Shown here in pieces: positions 7,793 through 16,948 of a stretch of DNA of 64,000 bases; within the stretch, counting starts at the first letter, position 1; every line of letters begins with the position of its first letter. A program made the position numbers and the translations under genes. The stretch is from Christiangramia fulva (lineage in GTDB: Bacteria; Bacteroidota; Bacteroidia; Flavobacteriales; Flavobacteriaceae). The notes beneath the pieces were generated by a model. The model saw only the letters and a program-made list of their open reading frames with translations. It made no database searches and was not told where the DNA came from. The DNA lies in NCBI RefSeq assembly GCF_003024155.1, contig NZ_CP028136.1:3038001-3102000 (forward strand). The letters run 5' to 3'.

Positions 7793-8628
7793 ATCTTTCC
7801 AGCCTTGTAATCTTCATAGGCTTGTTGGATCTCTTCTTCTGAATTCATCACAAAAGGTCCGCCAAACACCACTTTTTCATTAAAAGGTTCGGCATGACCT
7901 AAAAGAAGTGTACTATCTTCAAGCGCCTTTATTTCGAGTTTCTCATCGTTTTTTGAGAATTCTGCCAGATGTAGTTCCGGAACCTCAATTTCATTCACCT
8001 CCAGTTTTCCTTTAATGACATAAAAAAAGATATTTTCGCCGGTAGGAATTTCAAGATCCAGTGTCGCATTTTTTTTGAATTCAATAGTTGCAAGATTTAC
8101 AGAAGTAGGGGTGTCAAATGCGCCGTGAATTCCTTTAAAACTTCCCGAAACTACACTAGCTTTAACGCTACCGTTTTCATTCTTCCATTTTGAAATTTGA
8201 TCATCCTGAAGGCCTTTATATTTAGGAGCCGACATTTTCAGCCTTTTGGGAAGATTTACCCAAAGTTGTAAAATTTCAAGCGGACCTCCTTCTTTTTTGA
8301 ATTTATCAGAAGAGACTTCAGCGTGAATGAGTCCGCTGCCGGCGGTCATCCATTGTATGCCACCGCTCTCGATCACGCTTTTATGTCCGCCGCTGTCTTT
8401 ATGTGCGATGTCTCCATCTAAAATAAAGGTTACGGTTTCCATCCCGCGGTGCGGATGAGGGCCAAACGGCAGACCATTATTATTTGGAGGATATACCTGC
8501 GGGCCATGGTGATTCAGAAAAATAAAGGGATCGATCATTTGCAGATTACGAGTAGGCAGGGGAGACCAGGTCTCCAGATCGCCCATGGGTCGATATTCGG
8601 CTTTATGAATTTTCTTTATATTTCTCAT
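7774..8628 (-). CDS. pirin family protein
   Basis: A bicupin protein of 284 aa. The metal-binding set of pirins is present: the HPHRG motif near residue 57 gives two His, and GSGLIHAE near 100 gives His and Glu. Pirins bind Fe(II); some members oxidise quercetin and others act as redox-linked regulators, so the substrate here cannot be assigned. The start lies 2 nt after the stop of the NYN-domain gene, so the two form an operon. It ends in the terminator shared with the his operon boundary. Confidence 0.9.
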   Translation of the reverse strand: MRNIKKIHKAEYRPMGDLETWSPLPTRNLQMIDPFIFLNHHGPQVYPPNNNGLPFGPHPHRGMETVTFILDGDIAHKDSGGHKSVIESGGIQWMTAGSGLIHAEVSSDKFKKEGGPLEILQLWVNLPKRLKMSAPKYKGLQDDQISKWKNENGSVKASVVSGSFKGIHGAFDTPTSVNLATIEFKKNATLDLEIPTGENIFFYVIKGKLEVNEIEVPELHLAEFSKNDEKLEIKALEDSTLLLGHAEPFNEKVVFGGPFVMNSEEEIQQAYEDYKAGKMGEWEG

Positions 8629-8630
8629 TT

Positions 8631-9368
8631 TCAGGATTTATTTCTAACGTAAATGAGTTTGAATTTTGAATTCGCATTCTCACGAGATTCAATCTCGAAT
8701 TTATTGATGGAATTGATCATGGGCGTCAGTTTCTGAAATCCATAGTTACGGGAATCGAAATTAGGCTGTTTTTTTTGAAGCAGACTTCCCACGTCGCCCA
8801 GAAAAGCCCATCCGTCTTCATCGGCAACGTCAGAAATGGTTTGGGAAATAAGCCTTATCACCTTGGGAGTGATCTTATCAACATTTTCCCTTTTTCCAGA
8901 CTTCGATTTTCGTTTGTCATCCTCTGTGCCTTTTTCTTCGCCTTTAAGGATCTCCAGGTAAATAAATTTATCACAGGCGACGATAAAAGGATCCGGAGTT
9001 TTCTTTTCTCCGATCCCAATGACTTTCATGCTTGCTTCACGTAACCTTGTTGCCAGTCTTGTAAAATCGGAATCACTGGACACGAGGCAAAATCCGTTGA
9101 CCTTATTGGAATACAGGATATCCATCGCATCGATGATCATGGCAGAATCGGTCGCGTTTTTTCCCTGGGTATAGCCGTATTGCTGAATGGGCTGAATGGC
9201 ATTCTCCAGGAGCATATTTTTCCATTTGTTAAGGTGTGGCTTGGTCCAGTCACCGTAAATTCTTTTAATGGTTGGATTGCCATATTTGGCAATTTCTTCC
9301 ATCATTTCCTTCACATAAGCTGAAGGTATATTATCGCCGTCAATAAGCACTGCGAGGTTGGTTTCCAT
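8631..9368 (-). CDS. NYN-domain ribonuclease-like protein with C-terminal OST-HTH/LOTUS domain
   Basis: The N-terminal half (about residues 1-140) is a PIN-like NYN domain of the LabA/DUF88 type, with acidic residues in VLIDGDNIP, GKNATDSAMIIDAMDIL and LVSSDSDFTRLATRLREA. The C-terminal part (about 165-240) looks like an OST-HTH/LOTUS RNA-binding module (ISDVADEDGWAFLGDVGSLLQKKQPNFD). A linker rich in Lys and Glu joins them. An RNA-cleaving or RNA-binding role is known for the families; the target is unknown. It is the first gene of a two-gene operon with pirin. Confidence 0.88.
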   Translation of the reverse strand: METNLAVLIDGDNIPSAYVKEMMEEIAKYGNPTIKRIYGDWTKPHLNKWKNMLLENAIQPIQQYGYTQGKNATDSAMIIDAMDILYSNKVNGFCLVSSDSDFTRLATRLREASMKVIGIGEKKTPDPFIVACDKFIYLEILKGEEKGTEDDKRKSKSGKRENVDKITPKVIRLISQTISDVADEDGWAFLGDVGSLLQKKQPNFDSRNYGFQKLTPMINSINKFEIESRENANSKFKLIYVRNKS

Positions 9369-9387
9369 AATTTTATTTTTGGGAAAC

Positions 9388-9419
9388 TAAAGGTACTATT
9401 AAATTTACGATTGATTCAA
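9388..9419 (-). promoter_or_regulatory. candidate promoter of the NYN-pirin operon
   Basis: On the minus strand a TTG (9419-9417) is followed 21 nt later by TACCTTTA (9395-9388), one base off the Bacteroidota -7 consensus TAnnTTTG. It lies about 20 nt upstream of the start codon at 9368. Confidence 0.35.
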
Positions 9420-9424
9420 TTTTT

Positions 9425-9471
9425 ATAAAAAAGAGCCCGACAGAAAAATTTTAAGTAGTTCTGACAGGCTC
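9425..9471 (-). terminator. intrinsic terminator of the baeRF gene
   Basis: GAGCC (9433-9437) pairs with GGCTC (9467-9471) and inside it CAGAA (9441-9445) pairs with TTCTG (9459-9463), separated by a 3x3 internal loop. On the minus strand a run of six T follows. It sits just downstream of the stop of the 384-aa gene. Confidence 0.6.
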
Positions 9472-9496
9472 AAAATTCATTCATTTTCACTGTACC

Positions 9497-10651
9497 TTAA
9501 AATCGGAATAAAGCGTTCACTTCAGATTCTTTTTCCGGCATGAACTCATGTTCTACAAGATAGACATCGCCGCCCATTTCTATGGTTTTCTTCGCAGCCA
9601 GGTTCAGCAATGATGTATTGGAATTGTTGTGATTATCTGAAAAGCTCACCTTCATTTTATCATGATCATATCTTCCCCAGACTTCCGCACGATTCTCAAT
9701 AAAAAGCGTGTCCACTTTTCCCTGGTAAATAGCCGGGATGATATCGCTGATCGCTGAAGTGGTGTTTTCGGTCTTGCTGAGTTCTTTGTATTTTTTAAGC
9801 TTTTCATGTCGCTTTTCGCTGAGATAAGGTTCCGCTACCTGTAGTGCCTTTTCATGTAGGCCCAGCATATCGGTATCGTTCGGATTTCCTTTTACCACCT
9901 CGTCGACTAACTGGTTATAGGTGTTTGCATCTTTATAGATCGAAAAAAGATAATCCTGGCAGGAAACTACTAGGGGTAGGTTTTCCCTGTTAATATAGTC
10001 TTTTAATCCGTCATCAATTGCCCTGAAATACTGTTTGATCTCTTTTTTGGTATCTCCCTGATCATCTCCATGACCATGGAATTGAGTTTTAGCGCCTCCT
10101 TCATGCTGGGTGCGAAACTGCAGGCTTCTTTCTTTAAAATCGAAACCAACGCGCTCTTCGAGTCGGGAAGGAGTGAGGTCATCAATTTCAACCGGCGTAA
10201 TGCTGTACCTCGTGGCTTCGTAAAATTTTACATCTTCTAATTGCACGGCGAGAATATAGAATTTTCCATCATCATTCATGGCCGGTACGAGCGGTTTCAC
10301 ATAAAATTCTTCGGAAATATAGGTGTAGGGCTCAAAGTTGACCGGAAGCGTATATTTTTCAAAAAAACCCGGAGCTGAGAAAACAGCTAATCCATCGGAC
10401 TGGTGCCTCCAAAAATCCCTGTTTTCGATAAGCGCATCAATGGGTTTACCTATTTTAGCTATTTTTTCATCAGAAACTCCCTGATCTTTTAACTTTTTTC
10501 TTGTTTCTATCCATTGAGAATGTAAATGTTTGCTGTTTTTTTCGTTCAGCACTTCCTTACCGCCTCTTTCCGTAGGGATAAAAATTGATACACAGGTTTC
10601 ATTTTCGAACTGCGAGAGCTTTTTAAATTCACTTTCATTTATCAACGACAT
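9497..10651 (-). CDS. baeRF-family (bacterial archaeo-eukaryotic release factor-like) protein
   Basis: A 384-aa soluble protein recognised from its overall pattern: an N-terminal segment CVSIFIPTERGGKEV, DGLAVFSAPGFFE near residue 85, and a C-terminal Pelota/eRF1-like part (VDTLFIENRAEVWGRYD and a final AAKKTIEMGGDVYLVE). This matches the baeRF3/baeRF7 type of bacterial release-factor-like domains. A stretch of His, Gly and Asp near residue 190 (HGHGDDQGD) lies in the variable middle. A role in ribosome rescue or translational stress is proposed for such families but not shown here. It appears monocistronic, with its own terminator. Confidence 0.8.
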   Translation of the reverse strand: MSLINESEFKKLSQFENETCVSIFIPTERGGKEVLNEKNSKHLHSQWIETRKKLKDQGVSDEKIAKIGKPIDALIENRDFWRHQSDGLAVFSAPGFFEKYTLPVNFEPYTYISEEFYVKPLVPAMNDDGKFYILAVQLEDVKFYEATRYSITPVEIDDLTPSRLEERVGFDFKERSLQFRTQHEGGAKTQFHGHGDDQGDTKKEIKQYFRAIDDGLKDYINRENLPLVVSCQDYLFSIYKDANTYNQLVDEVVKGNPNDTDMLGLHEKALQVAEPYLSEKRHEKLKKYKELSKTENTTSAISDIIPAIYQGKVDTLFIENRAEVWGRYDHDKMKVSFSDNHNNSNTSLLNLAAKKTIEMGGDVYLVEHEFMPEKESEVNALFRF

Positions 10652-10782
10652 AATTCTTTTTTTTGATTAATTACAGAAATAAGATACGGTTAAAGGCAGA
10701 TATATCAAAGGCTAAGAGCGGTACTTAGTGCTAAAACTTTCTTAATTCAGCGGAAGATTTATAAAAGAAATATCAATAGTTT

Positions 10783-11664
10783 TTATTCCAGCTCGTCATC
10801 GGGTTCTACGTGGATGAGAACATCGGCGATTTCGGGAATATTATGTAGCAGGTCATCTTTGACCCTGTGAGCAATATCATGTCCTTCTTTTACCGATATT
10901 TCGGCTTTTACGGCAATGTGAAGGTCAACATGATAAGTCATCCCGGTCTTGCGGATATAGCATTTTTCGGTTTCCACCACTCCGGGATTGAGCTGTGCAA
11001 TCGTTCTTATTTTGCCTTCAAGTTCCTCGTGCATGTGCTCATCCATAATTTCGCCAAGGGCCGGCCTGAGTATAAGATATGCATTATAAAGAATAAAGCC
11101 CGAAGCAAAGAGCGCCGCCCAGTCATCGGCATTTTCGTAGCCTTTCCCCATGATCAATGCGATGCTGATACCAATAAAAGCGGTTAGCGAGGTAATGGCA
11201 TCACTCCGATGATGCCAGGCATCGGCTTTTAAAACAGAGCTATTGGTTTCGTCTCCTTTTTTGGAAACGAACCGGTAAGAAATCTCTTTAATTAATATGA
11301 TAACGGCAAGAACTATTAAGGTGTAGGGCTTGGGAATTTCGTGCGGCGTATTGATATTATCAATGCTCTCGTAGGCTATGATCGTAGCCGAAACTATGAG
11401 AAAGCCTACCACCATAAAAGTAAAAAGCGGTTCTGCTCTGCCGTGGCCATACGGATGGTTCTCGTCGGCGGGCTTGGATGCGTACCTTAAACCGAGTAAG
11501 ACCAAAATTGAGGAGAAAACATCGGTGGTAGATTCTATGGCATCGGCGATAAGCGCATACGAATTTCCGAAGATCCCTGTTAAACCTTTTACCACTGCAA
11601 GTAAAGCATTACCTGCAATGCTGAAATAAGATGCTTTAATGGCTTCCCGGGTTCCCGGCTGCAT
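10783..11664 (-). CDS. cation diffusion facilitator (CDF) family metal transporter
   Basis: An inner-membrane divalent cation/proton antiporter of 293 aa with about six transmembrane segments. The metal site is visible as D-x3-D in ALIADAIESTTDVFSS (TM2) and H-x3-D in DAWHHRSDAITSL (TM5). The C-terminal cytoplasmic ferredoxin-like domain (about 210-293) holds several His and Glu residues. A Tyr-Gly-His-Gly segment (HPYGHGRAEP) follows TM2, as in the family. Likely substrates are Zn, Fe, Co or Mn; the sequence alone does not decide. Confidence 0.92.
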   Translation of the reverse strand: MQPGTREAIKASYFSIAGNALLAVVKGLTGIFGNSYALIADAIESTTDVFSSILVLLGLRYASKPADENHPYGHGRAEPLFTFMVVGFLIVSATIIAYESIDNINTPHEIPKPYTLIVLAVIILIKEISYRFVSKKGDETNSSVLKADAWHHRSDAITSLTAFIGISIALIMGKGYENADDWAALFASGFILYNAYLILRPALGEIMDEHMHEELEGKIRTIAQLNPGVVETEKCYIRKTGMTYHVDLHIAVKAEISVKEGHDIAHRVKDDLLHNIPEIADVLIHVEPDDELE

Positions 11665-11711
11665 AAATGAGTTTTAGGTTCACAAAAGTATAATAATTTT
11701 AAAAGCCTGCT

Positions 11712-12533
11712 TTACCAGTTAACAACAAAAAAACTTTCCGTTTTTTCGCCTTTTTTCATCCAGATAAGTGGTGGACGGTCTTTTTCAATCAGAATTGAAA
11801 CGATTTCTTTTATTTGAGGAAAATTTAACCAGCTTTTATTATTTCCAGGTGACATGCTCCAAAATACTTTTTTTGGGCTGCAGAAAACTCCTTCCTCAAA
11901 ATCTATATTTTTAAAGTCTTCCCAGTGTATCCATTTGCCTGTAAGGCAGTCCGGATTTAAATTTTGTAATTCTGCCGCTTTATTTTCAGGCTGAAAAAGT
12001 TTTGCCTTGAAACATAAATGCTGTTTGATATTTGAAAAATCCAGATTCAAATCTTTAAGTTTTTCGCGGGTTTCCGGCAGGAAAAGTAAAGGAAACTGTT
12101 TTTCCTTTAATCTTTCTAATTTCTGTGGAAGACTGTCTTTTCTGCGCGGGCCGATCCACCGGCTGTAACCTTTAGGCAAGTCAGGATCGAATAAATAGAG
12201 CTTGTAAACCAGTTCTACATGCAGAATTTCATCATTCTGAAGATCTTTCAGCAGAAAATCAATTTCACCCAGGGTGACCTTTTTTCTGAAAATTTGAATA
12301 TTGGAAGCGATTTTTTCATACCTGTTCGAATGTTTCAGGGCAATTTCAAAAAAGCTTTCCATTCGTTTTCCCAGAAGTCGGTTTCGCGGATGCTCAATTT
12401 TTTTCAGATCGCTAATAAGATCTTCAGTAATGGAAACATTGGGAAATTGGAAAGGATGGATGCCCGGAATAAGTTGGGGATACTGAAGGGAAGGCGTAGC
12501 GCAAAATCCCCTGAACTGTTCCACAATATCCAT
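11712..12533 (-). CDS. DUF1853 family protein
   Basis: A 273-aa protein with the conserved core of DUF1853: LGEIDFLL near residue 90, then LHVELVYKLYLFDP near 105 and RWIGPRRKDSLPQKLERLKEKQFPLL near 125. The arrangement of acidic residues and an E-x-K/E-L-Y core resembles PD-(D/E)XK-type folds, but this is my inference. No function is established. It begins one base after the stop of the GyrI-like gene, so the two are probably co-transcribed. Confidence 0.8.
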   Translation of the reverse strand: MDIVEQFRGFCATPSLQYPQLIPGIHPFQFPNVSITEDLISDLKKIEHPRNRLLGKRMESFFEIALKHSNRYEKIASNIQIFRKKVTLGEIDFLLKDLQNDEILHVELVYKLYLFDPDLPKGYSRWIGPRRKDSLPQKLERLKEKQFPLLFLPETREKLKDLNLDFSNIKQHLCFKAKLFQPENKAAELQNLNPDCLTGKWIHWEDFKNIDFEEGVFCSPKKVFWSMSPGNNKSWLNFPQIKEIVSILIEKDRPPLIWMKKGEKTESFFVVNW

Positions 12534-12534
12534 T

Positions 12535-13017
12535 TTATTTCTTTTTTACGGGAATCCAGATCTTTTCTTCAGATTTGGGATCTTCGGGACCTTTATAATC
12601 TTTTCCGAGCACTTCAAAATGAGGCCTCGCCTCCAGCTGATAATCGGAATTTGGCAACCAGTCTTCAAAGATGAATTTAGAGGTTTCGGCAAATTGCTGG
12701 GCTGTTCCTTTATGCGTGAAAACAGCATAATCACCTTCCGGAATTATCAGTTTTTGAAGGCCCTTTGGGATAAAATCGAAATTATTAACCTCTATGGCCG
12801 CCCATTTTTCAAAAACCGAATTGGTATCAAAATCACCTGATATGAAATTCTCGCCATATACCTGAACCGAAAAAAGGTCGGTATTTACCTCATTTTGAAT
12901 CGCGTCTTTTAAATTCATAAAACGCTTCCAGAGCAAACTGGTCTTATCATCGGCAAGGCTGGTAGCGATTTTTATCCCTACCAGCTTTTTTGCCGTGATA
13001 TGTTGAATCTTAGGCAT
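12535..13017 (-). CDS. GyrI-like / AraC effector-binding-domain protein
   Basis: A 160-aa stand-alone SOUL/GyrI-like small-molecule-binding domain. Typical features are a strand starting KKLVGIKI, a middle segment with KWAAIEVNNF, LQKLIIPEGDYAVFTHKGT near residue 88, and a C-terminal EARPHFEVLG strand containing the buried Glu of the family. Members without a DNA-binding domain may sequester ligands or hydrolyse xenobiotics. It overlaps the DPP4-like gene by 8 nt and the DUF1853 gene follows after one base, which points to one transcript. Confidence 0.82.
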   Translation of the reverse strand: MPKIQHITAKKLVGIKIATSLADDKTSLLWKRFMNLKDAIQNEVNTDLFSVQVYGENFISGDFDTNSVFEKWAAIEVNNFDFIPKGLQKLIIPEGDYAVFTHKGTAQQFAETSKFIFEDWLPNSDYQLEARPHFEVLGKDYKGPEDPKSEEKIWIPVKKK

Positions 13018-15196
13018 TCGAATTATTTTCAGATTGCGTCTTCCTAAAAGTAGGATCTATAATAAATTCTTTTGGATGTTCTGCTTTCATCAAGTTTTCG
13101 ACAAAATAATCCCATCGGCGACGCATCATATAATAATAATCTTTGCCGTAACCGTGGCGGGCATGTGGAAAAATGATAAGGTCGAAATCTTTTTTCGCTT
13201 TTATGAGCGCGTCAACTACCAGGTAAGTGTTGTATGGAGGCACATTGTCATCAACGGCACCATGCGCAAGTAAAAGTTTTCCTTTAAGATTACTTGCAAA
13301 ATTTTGATTAGCTTGTTTTTCGTAATTATCTCCTTTTAACAAGCCAATGTATCTTTCTCCCCAATCATCTTCATAATTTCGGTTATCGTGGTTACCAGAT
13401 TCTGAAATTCCCACTTTATAGAAATCGGGGTATTTGAACATGGCTGCGGCTGCGGCAAAACCTCCACCTGAATGACCCCAAACCCCCACGTGGTCAAGAT
13501 CCATATACGGGTATTTTTCCGCGAGCTGCTTAAGGCCTGAAATCTGATCTTCCAGTGTATTATCGGCCATATTTCCGTAGCAGACATCGTGGAAAGCCTT
13601 GGAGCGGTCTGGATTACAAGTTCCGTCAATCACAACCACAATAAAACCTAATTCGGCGAGAGCCTGGTGATCGCTGCGGGATGGAGAAAAGTTTCGGCTC
13701 CCAACCCCTCCGCCCTGTGGGCCGGGATAAATATAATTCACTACGGGATATTTCTTGTCTTTATCAAGATCTGTTGGAGTGAACATTAGGCCGTAAAGAT
13801 CCCAGCGACCATCACGCGATTTAACGGTAATTGGCTGAGGAGCTTTCCATCCAGCTTCCTTTAATTTTGAAATGTCCTCTTTTTCAAGAGTGCTTACCAG
13901 TTTTCCGTTAATGGTTCTCAATTCAGCAACATTAGGAACGTCTGGCTGAGAATAATTATCGATGAAATATTTCATATCCGGAGAAAGGGCAATACTATGG
14001 TTGCCATTTTCAGGAGTGAGCAGTTTCAAATTTTTTCCACTGAAATCAATACGGTAAAAATGGGAAAAATAAGGATCCCTTCCCTTTTCACGACCGTTGG
14101 CCAGGAAATAAAGTTTTCTCTTGTCTTTATCCATTCCCACAAGCTGAGTTACAACAAAATCTCCTTTAGTTATTTGATGTTTTAGTTCGCCCGTTTTCGC
14201 GTCATATAAGTAAAGATGACCCCAATTGTCTCTTTCAGAATACCAGATAATTTCGTTGGTATCAGGCAGGTATCGCCAGTTGATAGAACCCATTCCAGAT
14301 TCATATTGGGTATCTACATTTTCTTCAAAAATCTCACGAACCTCGCCGGTTTCGGCATCGGCCATTCTCACTTTTTCATGTTTGTGATCCCTTGAAGTTG
14401 AAACGAAAACAAGTTTGCTGCTGTCATCACTCCACTGATTATCATCAAAAGCGCCGGAGCAGCTAATATCATCACATATGGTTCCGCGGCGCGGATCTGC
14501 AGGAATATCGAGTTTGATCACTTCGGGTTTGTCGGTATTGATGATCACACGATGAATTTTGATGATCTCTTCATCTGTAGGAAGCGGATATTTCCACTCT
14601 TTAAGCTCCGGCGCGCCAACTTTGGCATCTACCAGGTACATGTCGCTTACATTGCGCTGATCTTGTTTGAAAGTAGCGATCTTTTTAGAGTCGGGAGACC
14701 AAAGAACGATGGGCTTATCACTTCGAGTCCATCCCGCATTATCGGTGGCATAACCAAAATTTTTCTCACCATCAAAAGTCAGTTGCGTCTCTTTTCCGGT
14801 TTCAAGATTTCGCATCCAAAGGTTCCAGTCACGAATAAAGACAACCTTTTTTCCGTTAGGAGAAACCACCTCATCACGACTGTAATTTCGGGATTGATCT
14901 TCTGAAACCTTAACAGGCAGATTTTCTTTTGAAAAAGCCGTTTGTTTTTTACCGTTTTCGGCATCTACATATACAAATTCATCTCCATGAGGAGTGGAAA
15001 TTTTGTACCAGAAATTACTATTGTCAAGCCACTTCGGACTTACAAAACTTCGGTAAACTTTAGGATAGGTATTAAAACTTAAAAATTGTGTAGCATGTTC
15101 ATATTCGGCTTTGGTTACCGAATCTTTACTAATTTGAGCATGAGAATAAAAGGTTATAAGGCATAAAAGCAGTAATAAAAGTGGGTCTTTTTTCAT
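13010..15196 (-). CDS. secreted S9 family peptidase (dipeptidyl peptidase IV-like)
   Basis: A 728-aa periplasmic serine peptidase with signal peptide (MKKDPLLLLLLCLITFYSHA). Residues about 90-440 form the DPPIV N-terminal beta-propeller. The C-terminal alpha/beta hydrolase domain has the nucleophile in GVWGHSGGGF (Ser576), the Asp in AHGAVDDNVPP (near 649) and the His in HARHGYGKD (His681). The family removes N-terminal dipeptides, often X-Pro. It probably feeds peptide uptake. It overlaps the following GyrI-like gene by 8 nt. Confidence 0.93.
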   Translation of the reverse strand: MKKDPLLLLLLCLITFYSHAQISKDSVTKAEYEHATQFLSFNTYPKVYRSFVSPKWLDNSNFWYKISTPHGDEFVYVDAENGKKQTAFSKENLPVKVSEDQSRNYSRDEVVSPNGKKVVFIRDWNLWMRNLETGKETQLTFDGEKNFGYATDNAGWTRSDKPIVLWSPDSKKIATFKQDQRNVSDMYLVDAKVGAPELKEWKYPLPTDEEIIKIHRVIINTDKPEVIKLDIPADPRRGTICDDISCSGAFDDNQWSDDSSKLVFVSTSRDHKHEKVRMADAETGEVREIFEENVDTQYESGMGSINWRYLPDTNEIIWYSERDNWGHLYLYDAKTGELKHQITKGDFVVTQLVGMDKDKRKLYFLANGREKGRDPYFSHFYRIDFSGKNLKLLTPENGNHSIALSPDMKYFIDNYSQPDVPNVAELRTINGKLVSTLEKEDISKLKEAGWKAPQPITVKSRDGRWDLYGLMFTPTDLDKDKKYPVVNYIYPGPQGGGVGSRNFSPSRSDHQALAELGFIVVVIDGTCNPDRSKAFHDVCYGNMADNTLEDQISGLKQLAEKYPYMDLDHVGVWGHSGGGFAAAAAMFKYPDFYKVGISESGNHDNRNYEDDWGERYIGLLKGDNYEKQANQNFASNLKGKLLLAHGAVDDNVPPYNTYLVVDALIKAKKDFDLIIFPHARHGYGKDYYYMMRRRWDYFVENLMKAEHPKEFIIDPTFRKTQSENNSNA

Positions 15197-15251
15197 GTTT
15201 TTTTTATCAGATTTTAAGAGGCGGCAATTTAAATATTTCTTTTCAGTTTAG

Positions 15252-16328
15252 CTAGGCTTCAATTTCATAACAATCCATCCATACAGCATTGTCGCCGTCA
15301 AGTCTTTCTTTTATGGGTGAATCGTAGGTGATCAGGATCTCAGTGTCCGAAAGAAAAGCCATTCCTTCGGCTTTGTCTTCTCCATGTTCAATCTCGCTTC
15401 CTCGAGCAACATCGAAAAGCCTTTCGGGTTTTAAAACCACTGAAGCATAATTGTCTTCCAGGCCACCTTTGACCTTATAGATACTAATAGTGCCATCAAG
15501 ATCCATAGTTGGACCGGCCAGGACGTAAAGATTTCCTTTTTTGTCAATATTCAATTCACGAATTCCCATGCCATTTAAGTTGAGGAAATGTTTGCGGTAG
15601 AGTTTATCTTCTCCCGGCTTTTTATTTAAAAAAAGCTGTCCGTCAAATTCTTTACAACTTATTTCCAAAATCACTGCGTAGCCATTTAATACCGGCCCGC
15701 GAAGTCCTATAAAGATCCTGTCGTTGTCTACTGCCAGGCCTTCAATATCAAAACCGTTGTCTTTACTGGGTAGCATCATGAATCTTTCGAGATGTTCATC
15801 TTTCATAAGAGCATTATGCAGCTCGGTACTTTTGGCTCCACCGCGAAGCATCAGCGGTTTAATGGTTTTTCCGTTATATTTTGCTTCTTTGAGCAATTCG
15901 AATGTTCCGTTGCTTTTTATACAGGGAATACAACCAAGACTGAACCTGTTGGCATCGAGATCAATCTGGAAAAGATCTTGCAGCTGTTCTTCCAGGGAGT
16001 CACCTTCAGATGGAGAATTGCGTTTCAGGCTCATACTTCCGCAAAACCACAAGTAAGGTTCTGCATAAGCCAGAGCTTCCATATCGGCTTCACCGCCTTC
16101 GGCAGGAAGATCGAAAAAATCACCAAGCTCATAATGAGTATGGTATCCAAAACCTTTGTGGGTTCGCGTAAGTCTTTCTATTCCGGCATCTTCATCATAA
16201 CTGAGCCAAAGATTATTTTTGGTAGCAAGGCTGCTGGAAATTTCCCTTCGCAGATCTTCAATGTTACGAAATCCTTTTTTGAATTGAATCAGGCATTTTT
16301 TTGAAAGGTTTTTATTTCGTGGTTTCAT
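15252..16328 (-). CDS. DUF3616 domain-containing protein
   Basis: A 358-aa protein without a clear signal peptide. It shows the DUF3616 pattern: NLWLSYDEDAGIERL near residue 38, EADMEALAYAEPYLWFCGSMS near 78, and GFDIEGLAVDNDRIFIGLRGPVLNGYA near 195. The repeated beta-rich segments suggest a beta-propeller. Function is unknown. It lies 55 nt upstream of the DPP4-like gene on the same strand and may be its operon leader. Confidence 0.8.
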   Translation of the reverse strand: MKPRNKNLSKKCLIQFKKGFRNIEDLRREISSSLATKNNLWLSYDEDAGIERLTRTHKGFGYHTHYELGDFFDLPAEGGEADMEALAYAEPYLWFCGSMSLKRNSPSEGDSLEEQLQDLFQIDLDANRFSLGCIPCIKSNGTFELLKEAKYNGKTIKPLMLRGGAKSTELHNALMKDEHLERFMMLPSKDNGFDIEGLAVDNDRIFIGLRGPVLNGYAVILEISCKEFDGQLFLNKKPGEDKLYRKHFLNLNGMGIRELNIDKKGNLYVLAGPTMDLDGTISIYKVKGGLEDNYASVVLKPERLFDVARGSEIEHGEDKAEGMAFLSDTEILITYDSPIKERLDGDNAVWMDCYEIEA

Positions 16329-16509
16329 AGCGTATTTTAAAAGGTTACAATAACCAGTCCATTTCCAATCTAAAGGAAATTTTGCATATCGCTGAGAACT
16401 TTAATAAAATCCTAACCTGTATGTTAAAGAAATATTATTGAAGAAAAGAAAAGGCAATTTTTGGAAGGCTCCCGGAAAGGGAGTAAATAAAAAGCAGTGT
16501 TAATTAATA

Positions 16510-16782
16510 CTATTCGGCGGTTACGGGATCGATGATAGTTTCAATTTTATTGATTTCATTAGCCGGGAAACCACCTTTCTTAGCATGTTCCATTAACATT
16601 TCTTCATTGGGTGCTATATAAACACAATAAATTTTGTCTCCGGTAACATAGCTCTGGAGCCATTGAATTTGCGGCCCCATATTTTCTAAAACAGAACAGG
16701 ATTTTTGAGAAATGGCCTGGAGCTCTTCTTTAGATTTTTGACCCGCACCCGGAATCTTCCTTTCAATAATGTACTTTGGCAT
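16510..16782 (-). CDS. DUF4242 domain protein (SCO4226-like)
   Basis: A 90-aa ferredoxin-like small protein beginning MPKYIIERKIPGAGQKSKEEL and containing WLQSYVTGDKIYCVYIAPNEE, the usual DUF4242 core. A relative from Streptomyces binds nickel, but the family role is not settled. It stands alone on the minus strand, upstream of and divergent from truA. Between it and the DUF3616 gene a small hairpin, CTCCC-N5-GGGAG near 16472-16486, is visible. Confidence 0.85.
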   Translation of the reverse strand: MPKYIIERKIPGAGQKSKEELQAISQKSCSVLENMGPQIQWLQSYVTGDKIYCVYIAPNEEMLMEHAKKGGFPANEINKIETIIDPVTAE

Positions 16783-16948
16783 AATTATGAAATTTTAAGT
16801 TTAACAAGGGCAATAAAAGGGAAAGCAATAGATCCTGGAAGCAGGATAAATTTAAATGAAAATGAGTAATAATTTTCAAAAGTAGCTGAAAGTTTTCTGT
16901 GATTTTCAAAGCGCCAAATATTGAATATCTTTGTTCTAAACTTTCGAT

